From NCBI GenBank assembly GCA_030761205.1, contig JAULJL010000027.1, positions 19,718,501-19,782,500 of the forward strand: a stretch of DNA of 64,000 nt. Reading direction: 5' to 3'. The notes under the pieces are model-generated. The model saw only the letters and a list, made by a program, of their open reading frames with translations, made no database searches and had not been told where the DNA came from. Positions within the stretch are counted from its first letter, which is position 1, and each line of letters begins with the position of its first letter. The position numbers and the translations under genes were made by a program. Positions 48,870-59,286 of this stretch are shown in pieces. The stretch is from Fremontodendron californicum (lineage: Eukaryota > Streptophyta > Magnoliopsida > Malvales > Malvaceae).

Positions 48870-50885
48870 CACCCCCACACTTAGATTGTTGCTAGTCCTC
48901 GAGCAAAAACAAATAAAAATAAAATAAGAAAATCTAACCTAATCCACTTTCGTAGGAAATCACGGTGGCACTTAGCATGTGACACAAGCCTTTAAACCCC
49001 TAGGTGTCCCTAGTGGACGAGTTTAGTCTCGTGAGGGTTTACTAGAACGATACCCACAAACATTGAAAAACTAAAATATAAATAAACTACATATACTAAA
49101 AATATTTACTCCTAATCCTTTCAATACACATTAGAGAGAATCTTTGAACAAGTCTTATAAACTAATCAATAGCTTAAAGAATTTCACAAAAAAATCATGC
49201 TTGAATGTAAATTGTTTGAGTTAAGCCAATATTAACATAATATATTTCAATCAAAATAGTGCATATTCAAACTTAATCTCAACTACTCAGATGGGATACT
49301 CTCATGATTTTCATTCTTTAAAGTAGTGGTAAAGTGTTTACACTCAATCAATCTCATGAAAACAGTTCTACCATATTCTTGCTTGTCCACCTATTCTCCA
49401 CTATTTAGATCATACAACTTCATGAATCAAGAGGTCTTTAATCAAGGTTGTAATGGGGCCAAGGGGTTTGTAATGTGGTTGAAGAACAAAAGGATAAAGA
49501 TATCACAAAGGTTCCAAAGAGTTCATAAAGTTTAGAGACATAATAAGATCATACAAAGAAACTTCTCAAAACTCTTTACAAGTACATAGTCACCTAGGCC
49601 GGACATTCATGTTGGGCCTTTTCTTCATTCTAAACAACTTTGTAACATCTTTTTCTTTTTCCCCAAATTCAAGAGATGATTCATATATTATTTTTTTTTT
49701 TACATAGGAATGTATTTGCCAGTATTCCATTTTTTTTTTCTTGACTTTTCTTTTCTTTCCCCCCCCACACTTATTTCTTGTTTCTAACCCAAATTTTCAA
49801 TAGATCTTCCTTGTCTTTGCAACTTGTCTCAAAACATGCTAATTCATCTTTGGAACAAAGGTAAGGATATAAGTATATTTAGGTTAGGGACAAGTTATGG
49901 TTACCAAAGAGATAGCTTATTCAATGTAGGCTCAAATTGGTTCACTAAGGGTGTGTTCTCTTGGAACATCAATAAGGGATGGCTGTTTGGCTCTGGTTAT
50001 AATCCTAATGCCTCTATCATATTCATGTTGTCACATGTATCAATATAGTCTCAAACGGTTTAAAGCAAGTTCTAGAGAATCATGTAATCATAAGAGCACT
50101 CAAGAAAGAAATTAGATTGATTTGTATAATGCATCAATCATTATAGGCTCAAAAACTCACAAGGATGATTATACAAGTCAGATTAAGTCTAAACATGCTT
50201 CTTTCTCAATCAACATATCATATTAACATTGGCTCATAAAAAGGTTGACATCAAGCTCAATTCTCATGAAAATCTTCTCACTAATAAATCTGTTTTAGAC
50301 TTATGCAATTCATATCTCATCATTGTATTAAAAAGGAACTAAAACACACAAAAAAATAATAATAATAATAATAAAGACTCATAAAAAAAATAGTAGACAA
50401 AAATAAAAGAAATCCTAAATCATTCCCCCCACACTTAATTCTTACATTGTCCTCAATGTAAGTCTATTAACCCAAATGAAAGAATCATGTGTAAGAGAAA
50501 AGAACTAATAACATAAGAATAGGAACAACTAAGACTCAACAAAACAAACTCATGCAACCTAAATAATCCTAAAATACTAAACAAAAATTAACAAGTAAAC
50601 ATAAAAAGATTAAAATCAAACTGACAAGATATGTCTCAAGTCTCCCTTACTCAGACCTTGTTCAGAATGAATACTTCTAAATTGCTTAAAACACAACAAA
50701 CTTTTTATTTTTTATTTTTTTTTGAAAAGAAGAAATCAAACTGACAAGGTATGTCTCAAGTCTCCCTTACTCAGACCTTGTTCAGAATGAATACTTCTAA
50801 ATTGCTTAAAACACAACAAACTTTTTTTTTTTTTTAAGAAGGTAAAATTTAGGAGATATTACCTGTAGAGGTTGCTAACCACTTA
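48870..50885 (-). other. 3' UTR of A2
   Basis: Matches A1 14302-16275. It contains the hairpin at 50441-50462 and a tandem duplication of 120 bp (50613-50852) that is single-copy in A1, with a T run (A run on minus) at the end of each unit. The GACATTG hairpin region of A1 is absent. No gene is seen. Confidence 0.85.
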
Positions 50886-51225
50886 TTATAACTGAGACAC
50901 AACAAACAAAATGTTAGATAATGTCACAAAGACAAAGTGCAATCCACTCCTTGCTCGTGCATATCTCTTTTTTTTTTTTCCGAGCGTTTGCGAAACAACC
51001 GTAGCAGATAAACACTCATAAGCTTGGAGCTTTTTGAGTAAATCTTCAATGGTTGTAGCAGAAATTATGGTTCTCCTTGCCTCTGAAAACATGAATCCAT
51101 TTTCCACAGCATTATCTAAATATGAAAGCAAATTACTAAAATAACCATTAATATTAAGCAAACCAATGGGTTTCTTTTTTGTGACCAAAGATGACCAAGA
51201 AGCCACGCAAGCTATTTCTTCCAAC
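50886..51225 (-). pseudogene. LOG: LOG gene 3' half in A2
   Basis: It reads LEEIACVASWSSL... to the stop at 50886, corresponding to A1 LOG from the end of the PGGxGTxxE signature onward. At the place where A1 has lost one base, this copy keeps ATTIEDLLKKLQAYE, the expected LOG C-terminal pattern, followed by an extra basic tail of about 40 residues. The N-terminal two-thirds, including the nucleotide-binding GGGS loop and most of the signature, is gone. It is fused out of frame to gag at 51225-51228. No enzyme activity is possible. Confidence 0.88.
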
Positions 51226-51495
51226 CTGTCCTGCAAAACCATGAAAAGTTGGGAGAAGATGAATCAAACCAGATTTTAATTCAAAAGCTACCTCAAGATT
51301 AGCATATTCAATGCATAATGGTTGTTGACCCAAGTCTGAAGCGGCTAGCTCCTTGAGAGTTCGATTGTCAGCTGCTGCCATCTCTCCTTGCTCCTCTTGG
51401 ATGTTTTGGATCAACTCGTCGATTGGTTGTTGGTGAGAAGTTATAAATTCTAGAATTCTCCTAAGTCTCAAGTCTTCTTCGGGAGCTTGGAACAT
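51226..51495 (-). pseudogene. gag 5' fragment joined to LOG
   Basis: From ATG 51495 (MFQAPEEDLRLRR) it keeps about 89 residues of Gag N-terminus up to PTFHGFAG, then runs out of frame into the LOG fragment. It lies downstream of a decayed primer site at 51583-51600. It could belong to A' or to A2. Confidence 0.85.
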
Positions 51496-51582
51496 TCACT
51501 AATAAACAAAAAAACCAAGAAAGTAAATAATTAGAACAGAAAATAAGAGTAAACCAATAAACTAATAAACTAAAGAAAGCAA

Positions 51583-51600
51583 TCCTCGGCAACGACGTCA
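51583..51600 (-). promoter_or_regulatory. Decayed Athila-type primer-binding site
   Basis: TGACGTCGTTGCCGAGGA on minus. It differs from the A1 site by three transitions, consistent with cytosine deamination. Confidence 0.7.
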
Positions 51601-51606
51601 AAAACT

Positions 51607-51914
51607 TGATGCACCCAAAAGAGTGTATCTTATTTAACCTTGCACTTTCTAACATTATGTTTTCTTAGCAACAAGCTCCGGAGGTCAAATCTGTCTTCTT
51701 GCTTTACCCCAAGAATTTGACTCCCAAGTCTTTTTCCATCTTGTGATTGTGATTTTGTAAGCTCTTTAACTTCCTAATTAACATATTTTGACTTTATCTC
51801 TTCCAAAATACCTACAAAGCATAAAAACCTAGTAAAACGTTAAGGAACTTAAGAATCAAAACACAAAGTATAAGGAAATTCAATAGGAAAATGCATGAAA
51901 TTAAGCACTTATCA
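51607..51914 (-). repeat. A'-type LTR remnant with large internal deletion (308 bp)
   Basis: The first 45 bp match the LTR U5 end; the sequence then jumps to the equivalent of about 42610-42877 of the A' LTR and ends at TGATAAGTGC (minus). Both LTR termini survive, but about 1.5 kb between them is missing. Flanks of this and the 41074 LTR do not match as a 5-bp duplication. Confidence 0.8.
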
Positions 51915-52079
51915 ATTGCAACTAAGAGATATGGTGGTACCAATTGATATGGACCTTTGGAGAACCGCAACCTAAAAGCTAGCTATTAAGGTGGAGAGCC
52001 TATGTCTATATAAATCCTACAAGGAAATCTCATACTTCCCGAGATCCAAGTCTCATACCTTGCAATTAGACACTTAACA
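51915..52079 (-). mobile_element. Copia-like LTR fragment (tentative), second copy
   Basis: On minus it starts TGTTAAGTGTCTAATTGC at 52079 and includes CCTTAATAGCTAGCTTTTAGG. It is related to 40680-40820, so the A' element lies between two related fragments. Confidence 0.45.
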
Positions 52080-52581
52080 TTGGAGTGGAGGCAGGCGACG
52101 AAACAGAGAATGAAAGTCGTGGGGTTTAAATGTAGATCTAGGTTTTTTCGGTGATTTTTAGAAAAAAAAACCCAGTTGAAAAAAATGAAAAGAGGAGATT
52201 GAGAGGAAGCTTTGGATGAATTTTGGGGTTTTTGGCACCGTCGACCGAAATTTTAAAAAATATATATTTTTAGAAAATTTGATGAAGGTGGAGAGAGAGA
52301 GCAAGTGTTGGAGAAATGATAGGAGAGAGAAAACTATAGTATTTATAGGTGAAAAAAATTTTATATTTATTTTTACATAGAATTTTAGTATTTTTTAATA
52401 TATTATTAAATATAAAATATTTAATTATTATATTATTATTTATAAATATAATATATATTATATTATTATTTATAAATATATATTAAAATATTTTTTAATA
52501 ATATTTTTGAATTATTAATAATATCTTATATTAAATAAAAAAAATAAGTTTAATTTATTATAAATAAATAAAGGGAGTAAA
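52080..52581. other. Unassigned AT-rich interval
   Basis: The first 250 bp are purine-rich (GAGAGAGAGAGCAAG and similar) and the rest is almost pure A/T (52350-52560). No ORF or recognisable element is seen. Confidence 0.5.
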
Positions 52582-52917
52582 TGAAGAGAAATCAAGATAA
52601 AGAAAATATGAACTTTCAAATCTAGTTCTTCAAGAACTAGCTATGTCACCAAGTTTTTTCTATATTTCTTTCTTGGATGCAAACCCATCCTTATATAGGA
52701 CTTTAAAAATAATTAGGGGGAGGGGGGAGAATACAATGCACCATAATAATTATGTACATAGTAATTAACCTAATACATTCACCATATACATTTATCCTAA
52801 TCTAGTCATCCACCTAATTATGTACATAGTAATTAACCTAATACATTCACCATATACATTTATACTAATCTAGTCATCCACCACATGCATTCATCTACAC
52901 TACATGCATGTATGACA
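52582..52917 (-). repeat. Copia LTR (about 336 bp, end uncertain)
   Basis: On minus it starts TGTCATACATG at 52917, directly after the polypurine tract AAGGGGAAG (52918-52926), and has CTATATAAGG at 52689-52698 as a TATA motif. A roughly 72-bp unit with ATTATGTACATAGTAATTAA is tandemly duplicated (about 52738-52880). The far end is placed at a TG by inference. Confidence 0.6.
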
Positions 52918-53054
52918 CTTCCCCTTGGATGACTATTCACTCTGAATATGTCTCGTTAAAACCTTGCCAAAAAAATTTAGTGGGAGAAAACTTAGCAAAG
53001 GAAAAAGAGTACAATATTCATAGGAAACTTACTTCCCCTCAAAAATAAAACCAA

Positions 53055-53153
53055 TTATTTAATGTCCTCAAGCCGACGTATTCCAATATTATCAACGTGC
53101 TTCTTGAAAATTGAAGTTGGCAATGCTTTTTTGAATAGATCTGTTGGGTTGTC
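53055..53153 (-). pseudogene. C-terminal end of a copia polyprotein (RNase H tail)
   Basis: Thirty-two codons read DNPTDLFKKALPTSIFKKH... and end ...RRLEDIK before TAA at 53055. NP.DLFTK.LP...F..H...IG.RRL is the standard C-terminus of plant Ty1/copia RNase H. The usual Thr of LFTK is Lys. It is cut at 53154 by an A'-type LTR. Stop, polypurine tract and LTR follow in the right order. Confidence 0.85.
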
Positions 53154-53154
53154 A

Positions 53155-53978
53155 TGATACACCCAAAAGTGTGTATCTTATTTAACCTTGCACTTAAAAA
53201 GAATCAATTGTAGAGTATAGTGATTAGCAAGGGTCGAGTCCTCAGCGATTGGGTTTTAGTTTATAAGTTAATAGTTTAAAACTTAAAAACAAGTAAACAA
53301 AAGTAAAGGGGATTTTGAAATTAGACTTAAACTAAAGTTAACAATAAGAATGAGAAAACAAGTAATTAAGAAGAATCAAATATGAAAAATATGGTTAAGG
53401 TTTCATTCTCCACCACTAGACATTATTAAGAATCAATTTCATATCTATCAACATTAATTAGCTATCAAAGTTAACAACCGTAGATAACAACAAGCTCTGT
53501 TACCCCTATATTTCCTTGGTTCGTCGTTAAATAGAACAAGCTATCTATTTAATCTCTAACTATCAAACAACCTAGAATAAGCTCTCTAAGTTCAATTTAA
53601 TAGCAGCTTTATGATGAGAAAGATAGGTTGATCTAAGCAACAAACACATAAGCTCGGATTGTTTAACTTAGGTTATGTTCCACTTTGCAATTATTTAAAA
53701 CTTGACTATAATCATTAATCACAAATTGCCACTTATGAATAGGAAATCAAGACAATTACACGGATCAAGACTCCTAAACTAGCATTAGACAATTATAAAG
53801 ATTTATCTAGTTGGCCACCCTAAATAAATCAAAACATCATCATGAATAATTTTAATGGAAGAACACAATCAACTTTGATAAAAAATAATGATAAATAAAT
53901 CGGAAAATTAATTACAAAACTTGTCTAGGGCTTTGAAATCACCCTTAACCAAATAAAAGTTTAGCCTAGCATAGGCAT
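53155..53978 (-). repeat. A'-type LTR fragment
   Basis: It starts TGATACACCC, is related to 41074 onward without subrepeats, and is cut at 53978 where the A3 LTR begins. The rest would lie beyond A3, outside the window. Confidence 0.85.
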
Positions 53979-54034
53979 TGATAACTCGTATAATTATATA
54001 GTTTTTAGTTATATTTTATTATTGTTTTGTGTCA

Positions 54035-57000
54035 TGATGCACCCAAAAGAGTGTATCTTATTTATCCTTGCATTAAAAAGATCAATTGTAAGTATAGTAG
54101 TTAGCAAGGGTCGAGTCCTCAGGGATTGGGTTTTAGTTTACAAGTTGATATTTTAAAACTTAAATTCAAGAACAATAAAAGAAAAGGGGTTTTTGAAATC
54201 AGATTTAAACTAAAGTAAATAATAAGAATGAGAAAACAAGTAATTAAGAATAAATCAAATATGAGAGAAATATGGTTAAGGTTTCATTCTCCACCACTAG
54301 ACATCATTAAGAACCAATTTCAGATCTATCAATATCAACCAACTATCAAAGTTAACAACCGTAGATAACAACAAGCTCTGTTATCCCAATCTTTCCTTAG
54401 TTTGTCGTTAAATAGAACAAGCTCTCTATTTAATCTCTAACCATCAAACAACCTAGAATAAGCTCTCTAAATTCAATTTAATGGCAGCTTTATGATGAGA
54501 AAGATAGGTTGATCTAAGTAACAAACACATAAGCTCGGATTGTTCAATTTAGGTTATGTTCCACTTTGCAATTATCGAAAACTTGACCATAATCATTAAT
54601 CACAAATTGCCACTTATGAATAGAAAATCAAGACAATTACACGGATCAAGACTCCTAAACTAGCAATAGATAATTATCAAGATCTATCTAGTTGTACACC
54701 TAAACAAATCAAGACAACATCATGAACAATTCTTGTAGAAGAACATAAGCAACTTTGATAGAAAATTAATGATAGATAGAATCTGAAAATCAATTATAAA
54801 ACATGTCTAGGGCTTTGAAATCACCCTTAACCAAATAAAAGTTTAACCTAGCATAGGCATTGTAAACATAAACATAAAATTAAAGAGAATCTAAGAAGGA
54901 AATAAAAGAAAGAAAGAAGAAGAAGAAAATAAAGAAAAAGAAAACTAGAGAAAGGAAAGTAGAAGAAAAACTTAGAGAATTTTATTATAATGGCTAATAT
55001 CCTACCAATCTACCATGTCTCTTACAATCATCCAAGGCCCTCTATTTATACACATTTTGGAGAGCTAAATGACAAGAGACAAGCTTTATAAATTTCAAAG
55101 GTAGGTATGTGATAACTCGTATAATTATATAGTTTTTAGTTATGTTTTATTATTGTTTTGTGTCAAATACGAGTTATTATTGTTTAGTCTAATTGTGTTT
55201 ATGATCTTTTATATTTTTATGTAATTTGGTGTTTTTCACAAGTTTCTTTGAGTGATTTCAGATTACTAGAATTAAGGGCAAATCCAGTTCAGTTCCAGTT
55301 CCGACACCTTTTGCCATATCAGCTATATGTCGAGTTTCACTGAAGCAATAAGGCTGAAACTTGTAGCCGTGCAAAGCTAAGAGGCATATCTATCTTTTTC
55401 ATGTTTTACACTTCTTGAAACGGAGTCGTTTTCCCTAGCGAAATCGACCATCAAGTTGGCTGATGTGCAATGACGTCTGTGCTGACCTGTTTCCGTATTT
55501 TGCCCATATCTGCTTATCCACATCAGAAAATGAGCTGATTCCAACGGCTATGGATCCGTAACTGGTAGGGGAACCTTTTTCTAGAAGACCATGTGATCAG
55601 ATCAGGCCTCCAAGATTGACAAAATCGACCATCAAGTTGGCTGATCAAAATGGTCATACAATATGACGAAAATTGTTAGAAAAATGCACCCACCTATTAT
55701 ACCTACCTTTGAAATTTGTAAAGCTTGTCTCTTGTCATTTAGCCCTCCAAAATGTGTATAAATAGAGGGCCTTGGATGATTGTAGAGGAACATATTGTAC
55801 ATTGGTAGGATATTAGCCATTGTAATAAAATTCTCTAAGTTTTCTTCTTCTTTCTTTTCTCTAGTTTTCTTTTTCTTTATTTTCTTCTTCTTCTTTCTTT
55901 CTTTCTTTTATTTCCTTCTTAGATTCTCTTTAATTTTATGTTTATGTTTACAATGCCTATGCTAGGCTAAACTTCTATTTGGTTAAGGGTGATTTCAAAG
56001 CCCTAGACATGTTTTGTGATTGATTTTCAGATTCTATCTATCATTAATTTTCTATCAAAGTTGCTTATGTTCTTCTACAAGAATTGTTCATGATGTTGTC
56101 TTGATTTATTTAGGTGTACAACTAGATAGATCTTGATAATTATCTATTGCTAGTCTAGGAGTCTTGATCCGTGTAATTGTCTTGATTTCCTATTCATAAG
56201 TGGCAATTTGTGATTAATGATTATGGTCAAGTTTTCAATAATTGCAAAGTGGAACATAACCTAAGTTGAACAATCCGAGCTTATGTGTTTGTTGCTTAGA
56301 TCAACCTATCTTTCTCATCATAAAGCTGCCATTAAATTGAATTTAGAGAGCTTATTCTAGGTTATTTAATGGTTAGAGATTAAATAGAGAGCTTGTTCTA
56401 TTTAACGACAAACTAAGGAAAGATTGGGATAACAGAGCTTGTTGTTATCTACGGTTGTTAACTTTGATAGTTGGTTGATATTGATAGATCTGAAATTGAT
56501 TCTTAATGATGTCTAGTGGTGGAGAATGAAACCTTAACCATATTTTTCATATTTGATTCTTCTTACTTACTTGTTTTCTTACTTTTTTAGTTTGCTTATT
56601 TTTAAAAGTATGTTTTATTTTTATTGGCTGGTTATACCGCCTAATTTAGTATATATATTGGCTGGTTATACCGCCTAATTTAGTATATATATTGGCTGGT
56701 TATACCGCCTAATTTAGTATATATATTTTTATTGGCTGGTTATACCGCCTTGCATCTTATTCTTATTATTTACTTTAGTTTAAATCTGGCTTCAAAAACC
56801 CCTTTTCTTTTATTGTTCTTGAATTTAAGTTTTAAACTATTAACTTATAAACTAAAACCCAATCCCTGGGGACTCGACCCTTGCTAACTACTATACTTAC
56901 AATTTATCTTTTTAGTGCAAGGTTAAATAAGATACACTCTTTTGGGTGCATCAGTATAATAGGTGGGTGCATTTTTCTAACAATTTTCGTCATTGCATAT

Positions 57001-57556
57001 GACAATTCTGATCAGCCAGCTTGATGGTTGATTTTGTCAATGTTGGAGGCTTGATCTGATCAAATGGTCTTCTAGAAAAATGTTCCCCTGTCAGTTTGTG
57101 ATCCATAGCCGTTGGAATCAGCTTATTTGCTGATATGGATCAGAAGATATGGTCGAAATACCAAAACTGGTCAGCACAGACGTCATTGCACATCAGCCAA
57201 CTTGATGGTTGATTTCTCTAGGGAAAACGACTCCGTTTCAAGAAGTGTAAAGCATGAAAAAGATAGATATGCCTCTTAACTTTGCACTGTAAAAATTTCA
57301 GCCTTAATGCTTCAGTGAAACTCTAGATATAGCTGATATGGCAAAAGGTGTCGGAACTAGAACTGAACTGGATTTGCCCTTAATTCTTGATTTAACCTAG
57401 TAATCTGAATTTACTCAAAGAAACTCGTGAAAAACACCAAATTACATAAAAATATAAAAGATCATAAACACAATTAGACTAAGTAATAATAACTCGTATT
57501 TGACACAAAACAATAATAAAACATAACTAAAAACTATATAATTATATGAGTTATCA
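54035..57556 (-). repeat. Minus-strand family A solo LTR inserted in the A3 LTR
   Basis: It starts TGATGCACCC and ends GAGTTATCA and is flanked by the perfect duplication TGTCA (54030-54034 and 57557-57561). No internal element sequence is present, so it is a solo LTR left by LTR-LTR recombination. It is itself interrupted at 55110-56953 by another solo LTR. It lacks the subrepeats. Confidence 0.92.
55110..56953 (+). repeat. Plus-strand family A solo LTR nested in the minus solo LTR (1844 bp)
   Basis: It starts TGATAACTCG and ends GGGTGCATCA, flanked by GTATG (55105-55109) and GTATA (56954-56958), a 5-bp duplication with one change. The TATA box is at 55757-55765, and it has four variable subrepeats, two with shortened spacers (about 56615-56750). 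Confidence 0.92.
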
Positions 57557-59185
57557 TGTCAAATACGAGTTATTATTGCTTAGTCTAATTGAGTTTATGA
57601 TCTTTTATATTTCTATGTAATTTGGTGTTTTTCACGAGTTTCTTTGAGTGATTTCAGATTACTAGGTTAAATCAAGAATTAAGGGCAAATCCAGTTCAGT
57701 TCCAGTTCCGACACCTTTTGCCATATCAGCTATATCTGGAGTTTCACTGAATCATTAAGGCTGAAATGTTTACAGTGCAAAGTTAAGAGGCATATCTATC
57801 TTTTTCATGCTTTACACTTCTTGAAACGGAGTCGTTTTCCCTAGCGAAATCAACCATCAAGTTGGCTGATGTGCAATGACGTCTGTGCTAACCAGTTTTG
57901 GTATTTTGACCATATCTTCTGATCCACATCAGCAAATAAGCTGATTCCAACGGCTATGGATCACACACTGATAGGGGAACATATTTCTAGAAGACCATTT
58001 GATCAGATCAAGCCTCCAACATTTACAAAATCAACCATCAAGCTGGCTGATCAGAATTGTCATATGCAATGACGAAAATTGTTAGAAAAATGCACCCACC
58101 TATTATACCTACCTTTGAAATTTATAAAGCTTGTCTCTTGTCATTTAGCTCTCCAAAATGTGTATAAATAGAGGACCTTGGATGATTGTAAGAGACATTG
58201 TAGATTGGTAGGATATTAGCCATTATAATAAAATTCTCTAAGTTTTCTTCTACTTTCCTTTCTCTAGTTTTCTTTTTCTTTATTTTCTTCTTCTTCTTTC
58301 TTTCTTTTATTTCCTTCTTAGATTCTCTTTAATTTTATGTTTATGTTTACAATGCCTATGCTAGGTTAAACTTTTATTTGGTTAAGGGTGATTTCAAAGC
58401 CCTAGACATGTTTTATAATTGATTTTCAGATTTTATCGATCATTAATTTTCTATCAAAGTTGCTTATGTTCTTCTACAAGAATTGTTCATGATGTTGTCT
58501 TGATTTGTTTAGGTGTACAACTAGATAGATCTTGATAATTATTTATTGCTAGTTTAGGAGTCTTGATCCGTGTAATTGTCTTGATTTCCTATTCATAAGT
58601 GGCAATTTGTGATTAATGATTATGGTCAAGTTTTCGATAATTGCAAAGTGGAACATAACCTAAGTTGAACAATCCGAGCTTATGTGTTTGTTGCTTAGAT
58701 CAACCTATCTTTCTCATCATAAAGCTGTCATTAAATTGAATTTAGAGAGCTTATTCTAGGTTGTTTGATGGTTAGAGATTAAATAGAGAGCTTGTTCTAT
58801 TTAACGAAAAACTAAGGAAAGATTGGGATAACAGAGCTTGTTGTTATCTATGGTTGTTAACTTTGATAGTTGGTTGATATTGATAGATCTGAAATTGGTT
58901 CTTAATGATGTCTAGTGGTGGAGAATGAAACTTTAACCATATTTCTCTCATATTTGATTTCTTCTTAATTACTTGTTTTCTTACTTTTCTTGTTTGCTTA
59001 TTTTTAAAACTATTTCAAAACCCCCTTTTCTTTTGTTTTCTTTGAAAGTAAGTTATAAACTAATAACTCATAGATTAAAACCCAATCCTTGAGGACTCGA
59101 CCCTTGCTAATCATTATACTCTACAATTGATTCTTTTTAAGTGCAAGGTTAAATAAGATACACTCTTTTGGGTGCATCAAATTTT

Positions 59186-59203
59186 TGGTGTCGTTGCCGG
59201 GGA
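59186..59203 (+). promoter_or_regulatory. Primer-binding site of A3
   Basis: TGGTGTCGTTGCCGGGGA, two C-to-T changes from the A1 site. Confidence 0.8.
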
Positions 59204-59286
59204 TTGCTTTCTTTAGTTTATTAGTTTATTGGTTTATTCTTATTTTCTGTTCTAATTATTTACTTTCTTATTTTTTTTATTAGTGA

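Larger units (their letters stand above)
46999..51225 (-). mobile_element. Family A element A2 (LTR, 3' UTR, LOG 3' half)
   Basis: It is inserted into the RT gene of A'. On minus the order is LOG fragment (51225-50886), 3' UTR and LTR (48869-46999). Everything between the start of gag and the middle of LOG has been deleted, so it has no pol. No second LTR of the young type is found on the right, where the sequence joins a gag start and an A'-type LTR remnant. Confidence 0.75.
53979..59179 (+). repeat. 5' LTR of A3, split by a nested insertion
   Basis: It begins TGATAACTCG, is interrupted after TGTCA (54030-54034) and resumes at 57562, ending GGGTGCATCA at 59179. Without the insert it is about 1.67 kb. 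It lacks the GGCTGGTTATACCGCC subrepeats found in A1, so it is a distinct variant. Confidence 0.9.
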
